Shown here one piece after another: positions 37,406 through 48,045 of a DNA stretch of 64,000 nt. This stretch comes from Prochlorococcus marinus CUG1417 (GTDB taxonomy: Bacteria > Cyanobacteriota > Cyanobacteriia > PCC-6307 > Cyanobiaceae), in NCBI RefSeq assembly GCF_017695975.1, contig NZ_JAAORN010000001.1, forward strand, positions 248,001-312,000, read 5' to 3'. The notes beneath the pieces were generated by a model, which saw only the letters and a program-made list of their open reading frames with translations, searched no databases and was not told the DNA's origin. Made by a program: the position numbers and the translations under genes. Each line of letters opens with the position of its first letter. Positions within the stretch are counted from its first letter, which is position 1.

Positions 37406-37965
37406 GATTTATCTAAAAATTGTTTAGCTCTAAACCAAGCCGTCACGGTTTTTGCGTCAAGAATTTCATCTCCACTAGAAATAAGATTATCTAGTTCGTC
37501 TGGATCTAAAATTAATACTTCTATATCTTCATCTAAATCTCCTTTAACCTCGGAATTGAGTTTGTTTAAATCACGGGCCAAAAATAAATAAATTTCTTCA
37601 TCTGCATATCCAGGAGCAGGGACAAGAGTTCCTAGTTCATCCCATTTGTTTGCACTGAATCCAGCCTCTTCTTGTATTTCTCTTTGAATTGAATTAATAG
37701 GTGTTTCACCTATTTCTAATGTACCTGCTGGGAATTCTAATAAATACCTTGCAACAGCAAATCTATATTGCCGAAGAATGATAACTTTATTGTCTTTTGT
37801 AATAGGTACGGCTAATGCTGCCCCAGGATGCTTGATGTATCCATATTCAGATTCATGTCCATTTGGAAGCTCAATTCTATTTATTTCGAAACTAAATTTT
37901 TTTGACTTTAACTCAGATATTTTTTCTTTAAAAATAGATCTTCTTATAAGGTTTTTATTGCCCAT
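37402..37965 (-). CDS. Nudix hydrolase, ADP-ribose pyrophosphatase type
   Basis: The 187-residue protein holds a full Nudix box (GETPINSIQREIQEEAGF, preceded by FPAGTLEI), which binds the metal and hydrolyses X-linked nucleoside diphosphates. The ADP-ribose pyrophosphatase class fits from the size and the PAGTLE sequence before the box. Its stop overlaps the photolyase start by 4 bases. Substrate is inferred, not shown. Confidence 0.88.
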   Translation of the reverse strand: MGNKNLIRRSIFKEKISELKSKKFSFEINRIELPNGHESEYGYIKHPGAALAVPITKDNKVIILRQYRFAVARYLLEFPAGTLEIGETPINSIQREIQEEAGFSANKWDELGTLVPAPGYADEEIYLFLARDLNKLNSEVKGDLDEDIEVLILDPDELDNLISSGDEILDAKTVTAWFRAKQFLDKS

Positions 37966-38016
37966 AATTTTTAAATAAAAATAGCCTAACAGTTATTTTT
38001 TGGTTTTGTAAAACAT

Positions 38017-38592
38017 TTATATAGACCATTTTGGGGCATCAAACTTTGTGATTTTTTGGCTTCTACTTAAGATTTCAGATAGTGGCGTAATAACAAAATT
38101 CCGATTCATGAATCTAGGGTGAGGTAATGTTAATTCCACGTCAACCGTATGAAAATTTTCCCACCAAAGAATATCTAAATCGAGACATCTTGATAGCCAT
38201 TTCTTGCCCTTTGGCGTCTCTTCTCGTCCGAAAAGTCTCTCTAACTTTTTTAGCTCTTTTAGAAGTGATTTAGCTTTTTTATTTGATGGTTTAGGAAAAG
38301 AATCACTTTTTACAAGTAATAAAGTATTTAAATAATTTGGCTGCTCATTTTCAACACCATGGGGTAATGTCTCATAAATTGAAGACCAAAAAAAGTTTGC
38401 ATAAAATTTGCTTTTCTCTTCTTTTTTTTTGTTGGAACTATCTCCCCACTCATTTATTATTTGTTCTATTTTTGGTTTGCAAAGTAATAGTGACTCAAGA
38501 GGGCTTCCGAATTTACTATCAATATTTGCTCCCAGGGATATACATAGTCCATTTTTGATATTAAGATTTGATAATTCCACTACAAAAAACAA
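38017..38592 (-). CDS. folK: HPPK, folate biosynthesis pyrophosphokinase
   Basis: FolK transfers pyrophosphate to 6-hydroxymethyl-dihydropterin in folate synthesis. The 191-residue protein is somewhat longer than E. coli [21 protein letters not shown] is the N-terminal signature and [12 protein letters not shown] matches the family LDLDIL motif, whose aspartates bind magnesium. It is divergent from chlD. Confidence 0.93.
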   Translation of the reverse strand: MFFVVELSNLNIKNGLCISLGANIDSKFGSPLESLLLCKPKIEQIINEWGDSSNKKKEEKSKFYANFFWSSIYETLPHGVENEQPNYLNTLLLVKSDSFPKPSNKKAKSLLKELKKLERLFGREETPKGKKWLSRCLDLDILWWENFHTVDVELTLPHPRFMNRNFVITPLSEILSRSQKITKFDAPKWSI

Positions 38593-38676
38593 AGTTATTG
38601 GATAAATTCTATATCAGGCATTTTTAAAGTGATTTTGAACTCCGAGTTAAAAGAAAAAGGAGAAATAAAAGATTTA

Positions 38677-40809
38677 ATGAATTCGAAGGATTCTTTTAGA
38701 GCTTTCCCTTTGGCGGCAATTACAGGTCATAGCTTATTGAAATTATCTTTGCTTTTGGCAGCAGTTGATCCAAGTTTAGGAGGAGTGATTATCGCTGGCG
38801 GGAGAGGTACTGGCAAGTCAGTATTAGCAAGGGGTTTGCACACTTTACTCCCTCCTATAGAGGTATTAGATAATGAATCAATACTGGAAACACTATCTAA
38901 GAAAAATAGTAATACTTCACTAAGACCTATTGGTAGGAACCTAGATCCAGATAAACCAGAGGAATGGGATATTAGTACTAATAAATTGTTAGAGGAGGCA
39001 ATTGGAAGTAATTATTTGAATCAAATTGATGAAATTCCAAAAAAAGTAAAAGAGGCACCATTTATTCAAGTTCCTATTGGTATAACTGAAGATAGACTTG
39101 TTGGATCAATTGATGTCGCTGCCTCATTAAGTACGGGAGAACAAGTGTTTCAGCCAGGAATTTTGGCAGAGGCTCATAGAGGTGTCCTTTATGTAGATGA
39201 TATAAATTTATTGGATGATGGTATTGTAAATTTAATTCTTGAAGCTACGGGAAGAGAGAAAAATAATATTGAGAGAGATGGTTTAAGCCTATCTCATCCT
39301 TGTAAGTCACTATTAATAGCAACTTATAATCCTGAAGAGGGTGCTTTAAGGGATCATGTTTTAGATCGTTTTGCAATTGTGCTTTCTGCAGATCAATCTA
39401 TTGATAATGCTCAAAGAGTTGAGATTACAAAATCTGTTTTATTACACGCAGAAAATAATATAAAATTTTCAGAAAAATGGTCTGAAGAATCTGATAATTT
39501 ATCCACTCAATTAATTTTGGCAAGGCAATGGTTAAAGGATGTCAAGATAACAAAAGAGCAAATAACCTATCTAGTTAACGAAGCTCTTAGAGGAGGAGTA
39601 GAGGGGCACAGGTCAGAATTATTTGCAGTAAAAGTAGCAAAGGCAAATGCAGCTCTTAGAGGAGATGAGAATGTAAATCCTGAGGATCTAAAAGTCGCAG
39701 TAAGATTAGTTATCCTTCCACGAGCAATGCAAATCCCACCTGAAGACGATGATGATATTCAACCACCCCCTCCAGAGGACCAGAGTCCACCACCACCTCC
39801 TCAATCAAACAATGATGAGTCTGAACCTGAGGCTAATGAAAATGATGATCATCAAGAGCAAGAACAAGAAGAAGATAATTCTAACGGGGAAGAAGAATCT
39901 ACTCCCGAAATACCGGAGGAATTTATATTAGATCCTGAGGCATGTATGGTTGATCCGGATTTATTACTTTTTTCATCTGCCAAAGCTAAAGCAGGTAATA
40001 GTGGAAGTAGATCAGTGATATTTAGTGATAGTAGAGGAAGATATGTAAAACCTATTATTCCTAGAGGTAAAGTGAAAAGAATTGCAGTAGACGCAACTCT
40101 TCGAGCTGCCGCTCCTTATCAAAAATCAAGAAGATTAAGGAACCCTAATAAATCAATAATTATTGAAGAAAATGATTTTAGGGCAAAACTTCTTCAAAAA
40201 AAGGCTGGCGCTTTAGTTATCTTTTTGGTTGATGCAAGTGGCTCCATGGCTTTAAATAGGATGCAAAGTGCTAAAGGTGCAGTGATAAGACTTTTAACAG
40301 AAGCATATGAGAATAGAGATGAAGTTGCGCTTATTCCTTTTAGAGGTAATCAAGCAGAGGTCCTTTTGCCTCCAACAAGATCAATAACTGCTGCAAAAAG
40401 AAGGTTAGAAACAATGCCTTGTGGTGGAGGATCCCCTTTGGCACATGGACTAACACAATCAGCAAAAGTTGCAAAAAATGCTCTTTCAACAGGAGATATA
40501 GGTCAAGTTATAGTTGTAGGAATTACTGATGGAAGAGGAAATGTGCCATTAGGATTATCTTTAGGACAAAATGAGGTTGAAGAAAAAGATAATGAAAATG
40601 CTAATTTAAAACAAGAGGTTCTTGATATAGCTGCAAAATATCCCATGCTTGGGATAAAACTCTTGATAATAGATACAGAGAGAAAATTTATTGCAAGTGG
40701 ATTTGGTAAAGAATTAGCAGAGGCAGCTCAAGGTAAATATGTTCAACTGCCAAAAGCTACAGATAAAGCAATTGCTGCTATGGCTTTAAATGCTATAAAT
40801 GAATTCTAA
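38677..40809 (+). CDS. chlD: Magnesium chelatase subunit D
   Basis: ChlD is the AAA+/VWA platform of magnesium chelatase, the first step committed to chlorophyll. The 710-residue protein has an AAA domain with Walker [15 protein letters not shown], a proline- and acid-rich linker at about 370-415, and a C-terminal VWA domain with the MIDAS motif [12 protein letters not shown] chose the ATG at 38677, which precedes [12 protein letters not shown]; an upstream GTG at 38629 would add 16 residues. It is a single gene beside the Mla pair. Confidence 0.96.
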   Translation: MNSKDSFRAFPLAAITGHSLLKLSLLLAAVDPSLGGVIIAGGRGTGKSVLARGLHTLLPPIEVLDNESILETLSKKNSNTSLRPIGRNLDPDKPEEWDISTNKLLEEAIGSNYLNQIDEIPKKVKEAPFIQVPIGITEDRLVGSIDVAASLSTGEQVFQPGILAEAHRGVLYVDDINLLDDGIVNLILEATGREKNNIERDGLSLSHPCKSLLIATYNPEEGALRDHVLDRFAIVLSADQSIDNAQRVEITKSVLLHAENNIKFSEKWSEESDNLSTQLILARQWLKDVKITKEQITYLVNEALRGGVEGHRSELFAVKVAKANAALRGDENVNPEDLKVAVRLVILPRAMQIPPEDDDDIQPPPPEDQSPPPPPQSNNDESEPEANENDDHQEQEQEEDNSNGEEESTPEIPEEFILDPEACMVDPDLLLFSSAKAKAGNSGSRSVIFSDSRGRYVKPIIPRGKVKRIAVDATLRAAAPYQKSRRLRNPNKSIIIEENDFRAKLLQKKAGALVIFLVDASGSMALNRMQSAKGAVIRLLTEAYENRDEVALIPFRGNQAEVLLPPTRSITAAKRRLETMPCGGGSPLAHGLTQSAKVAKNALSTGDIGQVIVVGITDGRGNVPLGLSLGQNEVEEKDNENANLKQEVLDIAAKYPMLGIKLLIIDTERKFIASGFGKELAEAAQGKYVQLPKATDKAIAAMALNAINEF

Positions 40810-40816
40810 ATATTTC

Positions 40817-41662
40817 TTATGGATAAACTTCGTTTAGGAATTTTGAAAGTCCAATAGTTAAGTCTCTGATAGATTTAGTTAATTCTTTATCTTGTGTTAA
40901 TTTTTCAAAATCATCACTCATATCATCTATTTTGCTTGAGATAGACCTTGCAGCATTTATTGTCAATTTAATGTCATTAAGAGTTTCTTTGTCATTGATA
41001 GTAGACAAAATATTATTTAAATGATTAGCGGCAATTGTTATTTCTTTTATTAGAGGTTCAACCCTTTCTATTTCTTTTTTAGATAAATAAATTAATTCAT
41101 CAAGATTTTCTTGTGTTCTGTCAAATTGATCAACTGAGTTTACCAAGTTCTCTATTAAGTTTTCTTGATTTGATTCTTTTAAAAGTTGGCTTATTCTATT
41201 TGTTATGTTCGACAAGCTTGATAGTTGTTTACCTGTTATGGTATCTCCTTGACAAATAATTAATTTTGTATCGCAATTATCGGATGTGGGTTTTTCAATG
41301 TTTTTTGGAAGTGTTTTTTCACTAGTTTCTATAGCGACCTGGACATCCCCTCCGAGGAAAGAATTAGTTACGACCCTTGCAAAGGCTGGTCTAGGAAGAA
41401 TAATTTCTGGACTGTTTAATACTATTTTTGCTTTTATTGATTCATTGGTAAATAAAATATCTTCGATTGATCCTACTAAAATTCCCCTATATGAAACAGG
41501 AGATTTTTTAGATAAACCGCTGGCATTATTGAACTCGGCAAATAAGTGCCAATTTTTTGAGGATAATCTTACTCCTCTTAGCCAAAAAGAAAAAAATGTG
41601 AATATTAAAATTCCTCCTAATAAGGAAAATCCAACTATTGAATCTCGTAAGCTTCTACGCAT
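40817..41662 (-). CDS. MCE/MlaD family lipid-transport protein
   Basis: The 281-residue protein has a membrane anchor near its start (about 8-29) and one MCE domain (about 35-115, FAEFNNASGLSKKSPVSYRG), then a long helical C-terminus, likely coiled coil. MCE proteins form rings that carry lipids between membranes; in cyanobacteria and chloroplasts this fits an Mla/TGD2-type system. It begins 5 bases after the ATPase gene, so the two form an operon. Confidence 0.85.
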   Translation of the reverse strand: MRRSLRDSIVGFSLLGGILIFTFFSFWLRGVRLSSKNWHLFAEFNNASGLSKKSPVSYRGILVGSIEDILFTNESIKAKIVLNSPEIILPRPAFARVVTNSFLGGDVQVAIETSEKTLPKNIEKPTSDNCDTKLIICQGDTITGKQLSSLSNITNRISQLLKESNQENLIENLVNSVDQFDRTQENLDELIYLSKKEIERVEPLIKEITIAANHLNNILSTINDKETLNDIKLTINAARSISSKIDDMSDDFEKLTQDKELTKSIRDLTIGLSKFLNEVYP

Positions 41663-41667
41663 AATTG

Positions 41668-42453
41668 CTAAATGTCTTTGGGTTGCATTGGACCATCAAG
41701 TTTCCCATGTCTAAATTGAAATACATAGGGATCATTACTCTCTTTAAATTCATTAATAGAACCTGCCCATCTAAATTTGCCTCCATAAAGCATTAAAACT
41801 TTATCTGAAGTCCTCTCTATAGTACTAAGAACATGACTTACCACAATAGATGATCCGTTTGCTGTATTGTTTGTCTTATTAATTAAATCTTCAATTCTTG
41901 ATGAGGCAATTGGATCAAGACCTGCAGTTGGTTCATCAAAAAGTAATAGAGGTTTACTATCTGAATTAAGAGTTTGATCAGTAATTAAAGCTCTAGCAAA
42001 ACTTACTCTTTTTTGCATGCCTCCACTTAATTCATTTGGTAGTTTGTTCTCAACATTGAATAATCCTACCTGAGCTAAACATTCACTTACAATTTCATGG
42101 ATAAGTTTTTTAGATAGTTTTTTATTCCTTTTAAGGAGAAAACCTACATTTTCTTCAATTGTTAAAGATCCTAATAATGCTGGGTTCTGAAAAACGAGTC
42201 TTACATCAGGAGGATTATTTTGGTCTAGTCTCAAATATGTTTGTTTTTGACCGAATATTTTTAATTCTCCTTTAGTAGGTAAAATCAGACCTGCCAATAT
42301 TTTTAATATAGTTGATTTTCCTGAACCTGAGGGGCCAACTATAGCTAATTTCTCTCCTTGATTTAGTTCAAAATTAAGATTATTAAGCACATTAACTTTC
42401 CCCCAGCTTATTGAGAGGTCTTTTGTTTCAACAGCGTGCTTTGTTTTTTTCAA
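41668..42453 (-). CDS. ABC transporter ATPase, MlaF type
   Basis: The 261-residue ATPase has Walker A GPSGSGKSTILKILAG, signature ELSGGMQKRVSFARAL, Walker B LLLFDEPTAGLDPI and the H-loop VVSHVLSTI. GGMQKR fits the MlaF/TGD3 class that powers lipid transport. Its partner MCE protein follows 5 bases later. No permease (MlaE/TGD1) gene lies nearby, so the permease must be encoded elsewhere. Confidence 0.88.
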   Translation of the reverse strand: MKKTKHAVETKDLSISWGKVNVLNNLNFELNQGEKLAIVGPSGSGKSTILKILAGLILPTKGELKIFGQKQTYLRLDQNNPPDVRLVFQNPALLGSLTIEENVGFLLKRNKKLSKKLIHEIVSECLAQVGLFNVENKLPNELSGGMQKRVSFARALITDQTLNSDSKPLLLFDEPTAGLDPIASSRIEDLINKTNNTANGSSIVVSHVLSTIERTSDKVLMLYGGKFRWAGSINEFKESNDPYVFQFRHGKLDGPMQPKDI

Positions 42454-42587
42454 AACCTAGATAAAGAAAAATTCTTCTTCATCTATAATATTGCCTATTT
42501 TTAGAAATAAAAAAAGGATGTATGAATTTGATTTATAATCAATTTAAATAATTTTTAATTTGAAGATAATAATTAAAGAGGTTTTTA

Positions 42588-43973
42588 ATGAATAAGCGCA
42601 AAAAAAGAGTTAGAAGATTGTACAAATACCATAAAAAGTATAACTTTCATCTATTGAATAAAATTTCAAGAATTTTGAGTTGGCTTTTGCCAGGACTGGT
42701 AATAAAAAGATGGATGCTTACATCTGCAATAGGATTTCTAACTTTATTATTGGGTCTGTCAATTTGGACAAATTTAAGCCCCCTTTATTGGTTTACTGAA
42801 ATATTTTTTGGTTTATTGTCAGGCTTAACTAAAATCTTACCTGTTACAATATTGGGTCCATTAATTTCTGTCATTGGGATTATATTAATATGGATTGGAC
42901 AAAATAGAAGTATTAATTCTATTCAAAAAGCGCTTGTCCCTGAAAAAAATACATTTTTAGTTGATGCATTAAGAGTTAAAAGTAAATTAAATAGAGGACC
43001 TAATATTGTTGCGATTGGCGGAGGTACAGGTTTATCTACTTTGTTAAAAGGATTAAAAAATTACAGCAGCAATATAACAGCAATTGTAACTGTATCCGAT
43101 GATGGTGGAAGTAGTGGAATTCTTAGAAAACAATTAGGTGTGCAACCTCCAGGAGATATTAGAAATTGTTTGGCAGCCTTATCAAATGAAGAACCTATTT
43201 TAACTAGATTATTTCAGTACAGATTTTCAGAGGGAAGTGGTCTCGAGGGACATAGTTTTGGAAATCTATTTTTATCAGCTTTAACAACAATCACAGGCAG
43301 TTTAGAAAAAGCAGTTCAAGCCTCTAGTAAGGTTTTGGCTGTACAAGGTCAAGTTTTGCCTGCAACTAATATTGATGTTATGTTATGGGCCGAATTAGAG
43401 GATGGTGAAAAAATTTTTGGTGAAAGTAACATCAGCAAATCTAAAAAATTAATTTCAAGGATTGGTTATCTACCAGAAAATCCTGCAGCTCTCCCAAGTG
43501 CTCTTGAATCAATAAAAGATGCTGATTTGATTGTTCTTGGTCCAGGAAGTCTTTATACTTCTTTGTTACCTAACCTATTAGTGCCAGAGATAGTAGATGC
43601 TTTATTGCAAAGTAATGCTCCTAAAATTTACATAAGTAATTTAATGACTCAACCAGGAGAAACAGATGGACTTGATGTTTATCAACATATCAAATCAATA
43701 GAAAAACAACTTTCAAATTTTGGAGTTAATACTCGAATTTTTAGCGGAATCTTATCGCAAATCCAATTTGAAAGTTCTCCATTAATAGATTATTACGAAA
43801 GTAGAGGGGCGGAACCTGTTGAATGTAATAAAGAAAAATTATTATCTGAGGGTTATTATGTTTTGCAGGCACCCTTATATTCAAAAAGGATAACTCCAAC
43901 CCTTAGGCATGATCCAAGGAGACTAGCAAGAGCAGTTATGTTTATGTATCGTAAACTAAAGAAATTAAATTAA
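42588..43973 (+). CDS. YvcK/CofD-like family protein with N-terminal membrane segments
   Basis: The 461-residue protein has a basic start ([17 protein letters not shown]) and two or three hydrophobic segments (about 40-110), then a CofD/YvcK fold from about residue 134 ([43 protein letters not shown]). YvcK-type proteins bind UDP-sugars and affect cell shape and carbon flow in Bacillus. The membrane domain is shared by many cyanobacterial homologues. Its last 4 bases (TTAA) overlap the stop of ndhJ. Confidence 0.85.
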   Translation: MNKRKKRVRRLYKYHKKYNFHLLNKISRILSWLLPGLVIKRWMLTSAIGFLTLLLGLSIWTNLSPLYWFTEIFFGLLSGLTKILPVTILGPLISVIGIILIWIGQNRSINSIQKALVPEKNTFLVDALRVKSKLNRGPNIVAIGGGTGLSTLLKGLKNYSSNITAIVTVSDDGGSSGILRKQLGVQPPGDIRNCLAALSNEEPILTRLFQYRFSEGSGLEGHSFGNLFLSALTTITGSLEKAVQASSKVLAVQGQVLPATNIDVMLWAELEDGEKIFGESNISKSKKLISRIGYLPENPAALPSALESIKDADLIVLGPGSLYTSLLPNLLVPEIVDALLQSNAPKIYISNLMTQPGETDGLDVYQHIKSIEKQLSNFGVNTRIFSGILSQIQFESSPLIDYYESRGAEPVECNKEKLLSEGYYVLQAPLYSKRITPTLRHDPRRLARAVMFMYRKLKKLN

Positions 43974-44500
43974 TAAGCATCTTGAAGTTCATAAAAGTCT
44001 GGCTGAATATAGTCTTTTCGCAATGGCCAACCTCTCCAATCTTCAGGCATTAAAAGTCTTTTGGGATTTGGATGGTCAACAAAATTTATTCCAAACATGT
44101 CATATGTTTCTCTTTCTTGCCAATCACTACCTTTAAAAATTTTATACAAACTAGGGATTGATAAATTCGAATCTCTTTTTAAAAAGACTTTTAATCTAAC
44201 TTCTTTAATCTTTCCAATTTTTTGCAAGTCATCAACAGTTATAAAATGATAGAAACTTACAAGATTTTTCCCAGGCCCCTCATCATAGCCACCTTGACAT
44301 TGGAGATAGTTGAAACCGTAATTTTTTAAGGCAGATACTGCTTCATATAATTTGCTTGGTTCCACAGAAATGTTTTCTATACCTAAGTGATCATTTGCTA
44401 AAGATTGATTTGGAATTCCATCCTTTGATAAATTTTGACTAACAAATCCACTTGCTTCTAAGGATAAATCAGCAGATTGGGCTATATCGTCTTTTTCCAT
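43970..44500 (-). CDS. ndhJ: NAD(P)H-quinone oxidoreductase subunit J
   Basis: NdhJ is a hydrophilic arm subunit of the NDH-1 complex in the thylakoid, which carries out cyclic electron flow and respiration. The 176-residue protein shows [15 protein letters not shown] and [17 protein letters not shown], the NuoC/30-kDa family signature. It shares one base with the ndhK end, so ndhC-ndhK-ndhJ is one operon in the conserved order found in chloroplasts. The last 4 bases overlap the YvcK gene. Confidence 0.97.
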   Translation of the reverse strand: MEKDDIAQSADLSLEASGFVSQNLSKDGIPNQSLANDHLGIENISVEPSKLYEAVSALKNYGFNYLQCQGGYDEGPGKNLVSFYHFITVDDLQKIGKIKEVRLKVFLKRDSNLSIPSLYKIFKGSDWQERETYDMFGINFVDHPNPKRLLMPEDWRGWPLRKDYIQPDFYELQDAY

Positions 44501-45231
44501 TAATCTTCTTTAGTATCAAAAATTTCAGTTTTGGTATTTTCGGGAAATTCAGTTACTTTTTCTTTTTTGGAAGGGGGTATTACGTTGGCTGAAGTTTTGT
44601 TTAGATATTCACCTGTATTTTCTGAGAAAACGAGATTCATTTCGTGATCAGATGTTATGTATCTGTGAGTTTGTTCTGTTTTTGTGCGCTCTAATATTGA
44701 TTCATTACCAACTTTTTTTCTTAATTTAATTACAGCATCAAAAATTGCTTCTGGTCTTGGTGGGCATCCTGGGAGGTATAAATCAACTGGTATCAATTTA
44801 TCAACGCCTCTAACTGCAGTTGTAGAATCTGCACTGAACATTCCCCCTGTAATTGTGCAAGCACCCATAGCGATAACATACTTTGGTTCAGGCATCTGCT
44901 CATAAAGTCTTACAAGCGCGGGTGCCATCTTCATCGTTACTGTTCCTGCAACTATTAGTAAATCTGCTTGCCGTGGTGAGCTTCTAGGAACTAATCCAAA
45001 TCTATCAAAATCAAATCTTGATCCAATTAAGGCAGCAAATTCTATAAAACAACAAGCTGTCCCATAAAGGAGGGGCCATAGACTACTTAACCTGGCCCAA
45101 TTATGAAGATCGTCTAAACTTGTCAATATAATATTTTCGCTTAAATCTGTAGTAACTTGGGGCGCACCAAGAGGATTACAAGTTCCTTCTCGGATTTCTC
45201 TTATTGCTTTTGGGGATAATTGTGGATTCAA
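44500..45231 (-). CDS. ndhK: NAD(P)H-quinone oxidoreductase subunit K
   Basis: NdhK is the NuoB-like subunit that holds the N2 4Fe-4S cluster of NDH-1. The 243-residue protein has [13 protein letters not shown], which supplies the tandem cysteines, and [18 protein letters not shown] for the last Cys ligand. The C-terminal tail beyond about 205 is polar and variable. It is the middle gene of ndhC-ndhK-ndhJ, four bases after ndhC and one base before the ndhJ overlap. Confidence 0.97.
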   Translation of the reverse strand: MNPQLSPKAIREIREGTCNPLGAPQVTTDLSENIILTSLDDLHNWARLSSLWPLLYGTACCFIEFAALIGSRFDFDRFGLVPRSSPRQADLLIVAGTVTMKMAPALVRLYEQMPEPKYVIAMGACTITGGMFSADSTTAVRGVDKLIPVDLYLPGCPPRPEAIFDAVIKLRKKVGNESILERTKTEQTHRYITSDHEMNLVFSENTGEYLNKTSANVIPPSKKEKVTEFPENTKTEIFDTKED

Positions 45232-45235
45232 TGTT

Positions 45236-45598
45236 TTAACTCCATTCTAAAGCACCTTTTCTCCATGCGTACGCAAGGGCAATAACAAGTATTGCAATGA
45301 AGATTAAAGCCTCAATAAAAGCTAATAATCCTAATCTATTGAAGGCAACAGCCCAAGGATAAAGGAATACTGTTTCAACATCAAATATAACGAAAACCAA
45401 GGCAAACATGTAATAACGAATATTAAATTGAATCCATGCTCCTCCAATAGGCTCCATTCCAGATTCATATGTAAGTTTTCTTTCCCCTGTTCTGCCTTTT
45501 GGGGCAACGATGAGATTAGTAACAAGAGCTAATACTGGAACAGCTGCAGCAATTAGAAGGAAACCTAAAAAGTATTCATAGCCAGTTAATAAAAACAT
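45236..45598 (-). CDS. ndhC: NAD(P)H-quinone oxidoreductase subunit 3
   Basis: NdhC is the membrane subunit 3 of NDH-1. The 120-residue protein has three hydrophobic segments (about 6-26, 65-85, 90-110) and the conserved loop [20 protein letters not shown]. It is first in ndhC-ndhK-ndhJ and divergent from the rubredoxin gene with 77 bases between the starts. Confidence 0.97.
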   Translation of the reverse strand: MFLLTGYEYFLGFLLIAAAVPVLALVTNLIVAPKGRTGERKLTYESGMEPIGGAWIQFNIRYYMFALVFVIFDVETVFLYPWAVAFNRLGLLAFIEALIFIAILVIALAYAWRKGALEWS

Positions 45599-45675
45599 CT
45601 TGAAAAATTAATTTTGAATAAAAGTCGCTTAATTAGGCAAAATCTTTTAAAGTTCTTAAAGAATAATAATAAACC

Positions 45676-46104
45676 GTGAGTGAAAACATTCAACCAGCCT
45701 CTGAGGAAAACAAAATAGTTGAAGATTTTGAGAAAGAGAAACTTTCTGAAAATCCCTCAGGAGTAAATGTTGAACAACCTACCTTTAATCTAGAACAAAA
45801 TAGATTCGAATGTAGAAGTTGTGGATATATTTATGATCCGTCTGAAGGAAATAAAAAATTAAACATACCTAAAAATACTCCTTTTTCAGAGTTGGATGGG
45901 AATACCTTCGCTTGTCCTGTTTGTCGAGCCGGTAAAAATTTTTATAAAGATATAGGTCCTAAATCTAAACCTAGTGGTTTTGAAGAAAATTTAGTTTATG
46001 GGTTTGGGTTTAATAGTTTGCCTCCTGGACAAAAAAATATATTGATTTTTGGAGGTCTGGCGTTTGCGGCTGCTATGTTCCTTTCTTTGTACTCTTTGCA
46101 TTAA
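45676..46104 (+). CDS. rub: Membrane-anchored rubredoxin
   Basis: The 142-residue protein has a disordered acidic N-terminus, a rubredoxin core (FECRSCGYIYDPSEG and TFACPVCRAGKNFY; four Cys for one iron) at about 48-98 and a C-terminal membrane helix (about 117-137). The family RubA is needed for PSII or PSI assembly in cyanobacteria and chloroplasts. Start is a GTG at 45676. It leads the rub-ycf48-psbEFLJ block, in which ycf48 starts 9 bases later. Confidence 0.95.
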   Translation: MSENIQPASEENKIVEDFEKEKLSENPSGVNVEQPTFNLEQNRFECRSCGYIYDPSEGNKKLNIPKNTPFSELDGNTFACPVCRAGKNFYKDIGPKSKPSGFEENLVYGFGFNSLPPGQKNILIFGGLAFAAAMFLSLYSLH

Positions 46105-46113
46105 TATATACAA

Positions 46114-47130
46114 ATGAAAAAATTTATTACCAGTATCCCTAATCTTCTTTTATCAGTTCTTCTTTGTTTTGTATTGAGCAGTTGTTCATCTACAGGAGTA
46201 AAGTTGAGTGATAGCAGCCCTTGGAAAACTATTCAGTTTGAGGACCAAGCTAATGCGCTAGATGTTGATTTTATAGATGAAAAAAATGGATTTTTAGTAG
46301 GTTCTAATAGACTTATTATGGAATCTAATGATGGTGGAGAAACTTGGGAAAAAAGAAATTTAGATTTACCAAGTGAAGAGAACTTTCGTCTCCTAGATAT
46401 TGATTTTAAAGGTGAAGAGGGATGGTTAATTGGTCAGCCCTCATTAGTTATGCACACACTTGATGCGGGAAAGAATTGGACACGTTTATCTCTAGGTAAC
46501 AAATTACCTGGCCAACCATTTCTAATAACAACTGTCGATGCTGGTGTTGCAGAATTGGCTACCACTGCAGGGGCTATTTATGAAACATCAGATAGTGGTG
46601 AATCATGGAATGCAAAAGTTGTAGATGCATCTGGTTCTGGAGGTGTAAGAGATTTAAGAAGAACTAATAAAGGAGATTATGTCAGTGTAAGTAGTTTAGG
46701 TAATTTCTTTTCTACTTTGGAAAAGGATAGTAATGCATGGATAGCTCATCAAAGAGCTAGTAGCAAAAGAGTTCAAAGTATTGGTTTTAATCCAGAAGGA
46801 AGTTTATGGATGCTTTCTAGAGGAGCAGAAATTAGATTTAATGAAGATACTAATGACCTAGAAAATTGGTCAAAACCTATTATACCAATTCTTAATGGAT
46901 ACAATTACCTAGACATGGGATGGGATCCAAATGGTGATATATGGGCTGGCGGGGGTAATGGAACTTTAATAGTAAGCAAAGACCAAGGTAAAACTTGGAA
47001 TAGAGATCCTATTGCTTCTGAATTGCCAACAAACTACATTAAAATAGTTTTTCTTGATAAGGAGGCTTTAGACAAACAAAAAGGATTTGTACTTGGCGAG
47101 CGTGGTTATATCCTTAAATGGAATAGCTAA
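46114..47130 (+). CDS. ycf48: PSII assembly factor Ycf48/HCF136
   Basis: Ycf48 helps build the PSII reaction centre by binding D1 precursor. The 338-residue protein has a lipoprotein-type signal peptide with lipobox Cys24 (CFVLSSCSS) and then beta-propeller repeats of the form [33 protein letters not shown] and [11 protein letters not shown]. It lies 9 bases after the rubredoxin gene and 136 bases before psbE. Confidence 0.97.
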   Translation: MKKFITSIPNLLLSVLLCFVLSSCSSTGVKLSDSSPWKTIQFEDQANALDVDFIDEKNGFLVGSNRLIMESNDGGETWEKRNLDLPSEENFRLLDIDFKGEEGWLIGQPSLVMHTLDAGKNWTRLSLGNKLPGQPFLITTVDAGVAELATTAGAIYETSDSGESWNAKVVDASGSGGVRDLRRTNKGDYVSVSSLGNFFSTLEKDSNAWIAHQRASSKRVQSIGFNPEGSLWMLSRGAEIRFNEDTNDLENWSKPIIPILNGYNYLDMGWDPNGDIWAGGGNGTLIVSKDQGKTWNRDPIASELPTNYIKIVFLDKEALDKQKGFVLGERGYILKWNS

Positions 47131-47266
47131 CTTTGAATAACTTGAGTTAATAGTAAAAAAAAAATTAATTTTTGAAAGATTTAGCAACTGTCTGTAACCA
47201 ACCTGTTAATTTCTTCGCGAACTTATGATTTTACACTGTAAGATCATAGGGTAAACATTTGTGATT

Positions 47267-47515
47267 ATGGCCGCAGGTTCAACGGGTGAACGCCCATTCT
47301 TTGAAATAATCACCAGTATTAGGTACTGGATTATTCATGCAGTAACATTACCAGCTATCTTTATAGCAGGCTTCTTATTTGTATATACAGGCTTAGCATA
47401 CGATGCTTTCGGAACTCCTCGTCCAGATAGTTATTTCCAATCATCTGAATCTAAAGCACCTGTTGTAACACAAAGATATGAAGCTAAATCTCAACTAGAT
47501 TTAAGAACAAAATAA
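47267..47515 (+). CDS. psbE: Cytochrome b559 alpha subunit
   Basis: PsbE and PsbF together bind the heme of cytochrome b559 in PSII. The protein, 82 residues from the ATG at 47267, has the heme histidine in [11 protein letters not shown] and a single membrane helix (about 18-42); the C-terminus is lumenal. A GTG at 47261 in frame would add two residues. It is first in the psbE-psbF-psbL-psbJ operon. Confidence 0.97.
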
Positions 47516-47517
47516 AA

Positions 47518-47664
47518 ATGACTAATTCTCAAGCTCCAATGCAGGCTGCAGAAGTCCGCGTTTATCCTATATTTACTGTCCGTTGGCTAGCAGTTCACGC
47601 TCTAGCTATTCCATCAGTATTCTTTTTAGGTTCAATTGCTGCTATGCAATTCGTAGCCCGATAA
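47518..47664 (+). CDS. psbF: Cytochrome b559 beta subunit
   Basis: The 48-residue partner of PsbE supplies the second heme ligand: [18 protein letters not shown] holds its histidine at the start of the one membrane helix. It ends IAAMQFVAR, the usual family end. It starts 2 bases after the psbE stop. Confidence 0.97.
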
Positions 47665-47675
47665 ATTTAACTATC

Positions 47676-47795
47676 ATGCAAGTAAACGAAAATCCTAACA
47701 AAGTTCCAGTTGAACTTAATCGTACAAGCCTTTATTTAGGCTTATTATCAGTCTTTGTATTGGGAATTTTATTTTCCAGCTACTTTTTCAATTAA
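47676..47795 (+). CDS. psbL: Photosystem II protein PsbL
   Basis: PsbL is a 39-residue single-helix PSII subunit needed for QA function and dimer stability. The frame reads [20 protein letters not shown] and then a helix ending FSSYFFN, both standard. It lies 11 bases after psbF. Confidence 0.97.
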
Positions 47796-47804
47796 ATTAA
47801 AATC

Positions 47805-48002
47805 ATGAGTAAATTAAAAGGACCTGATGGAAGAATTCCAGATAGACTTCCCGACGGTAGACCAGCAGTTGCATGGGAAAGAAGATGGACTGAAGGAACC
47901 CTTCCTCTATGGCTTGTTGCTACAGCAGGTGGAATTGCAGTTATCTTCGTTTTAGGTATATTTTTCTATGGTTCATACCAAGGGGTTGGAGCTGGAGGCT
48001 AA
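47805..48002 (+). CDS. psbJ: Photosystem II protein PsbJ
   Basis: PsbJ is a single-helix PSII subunit near the QB exchange channel. The 65-residue protein is longer than the chloroplast form by a polar start; [19 protein letters not shown] opens the helix, which ends [12 protein letters not shown]. It is the last gene of the psbEFLJ operon, 9 bases after psbL. Confidence 0.97.
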   Translation: MSKLKGPDGRIPDRLPDGRPAVAWERRWTEGTLPLWLVATAGGIAVIFVLGIFFYGSYQGVGAGG

Positions 48003-48045
48003 CAAACTCTTACGTTGACCTGATGATCACTTATATCAAAAAATC

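Noticed and set aside
39749-39931. Forward ORF inside chlD in another frame
   Set aside because: It comes from the repetitive Pro/acidic linker codons of chlD and has no independent support.
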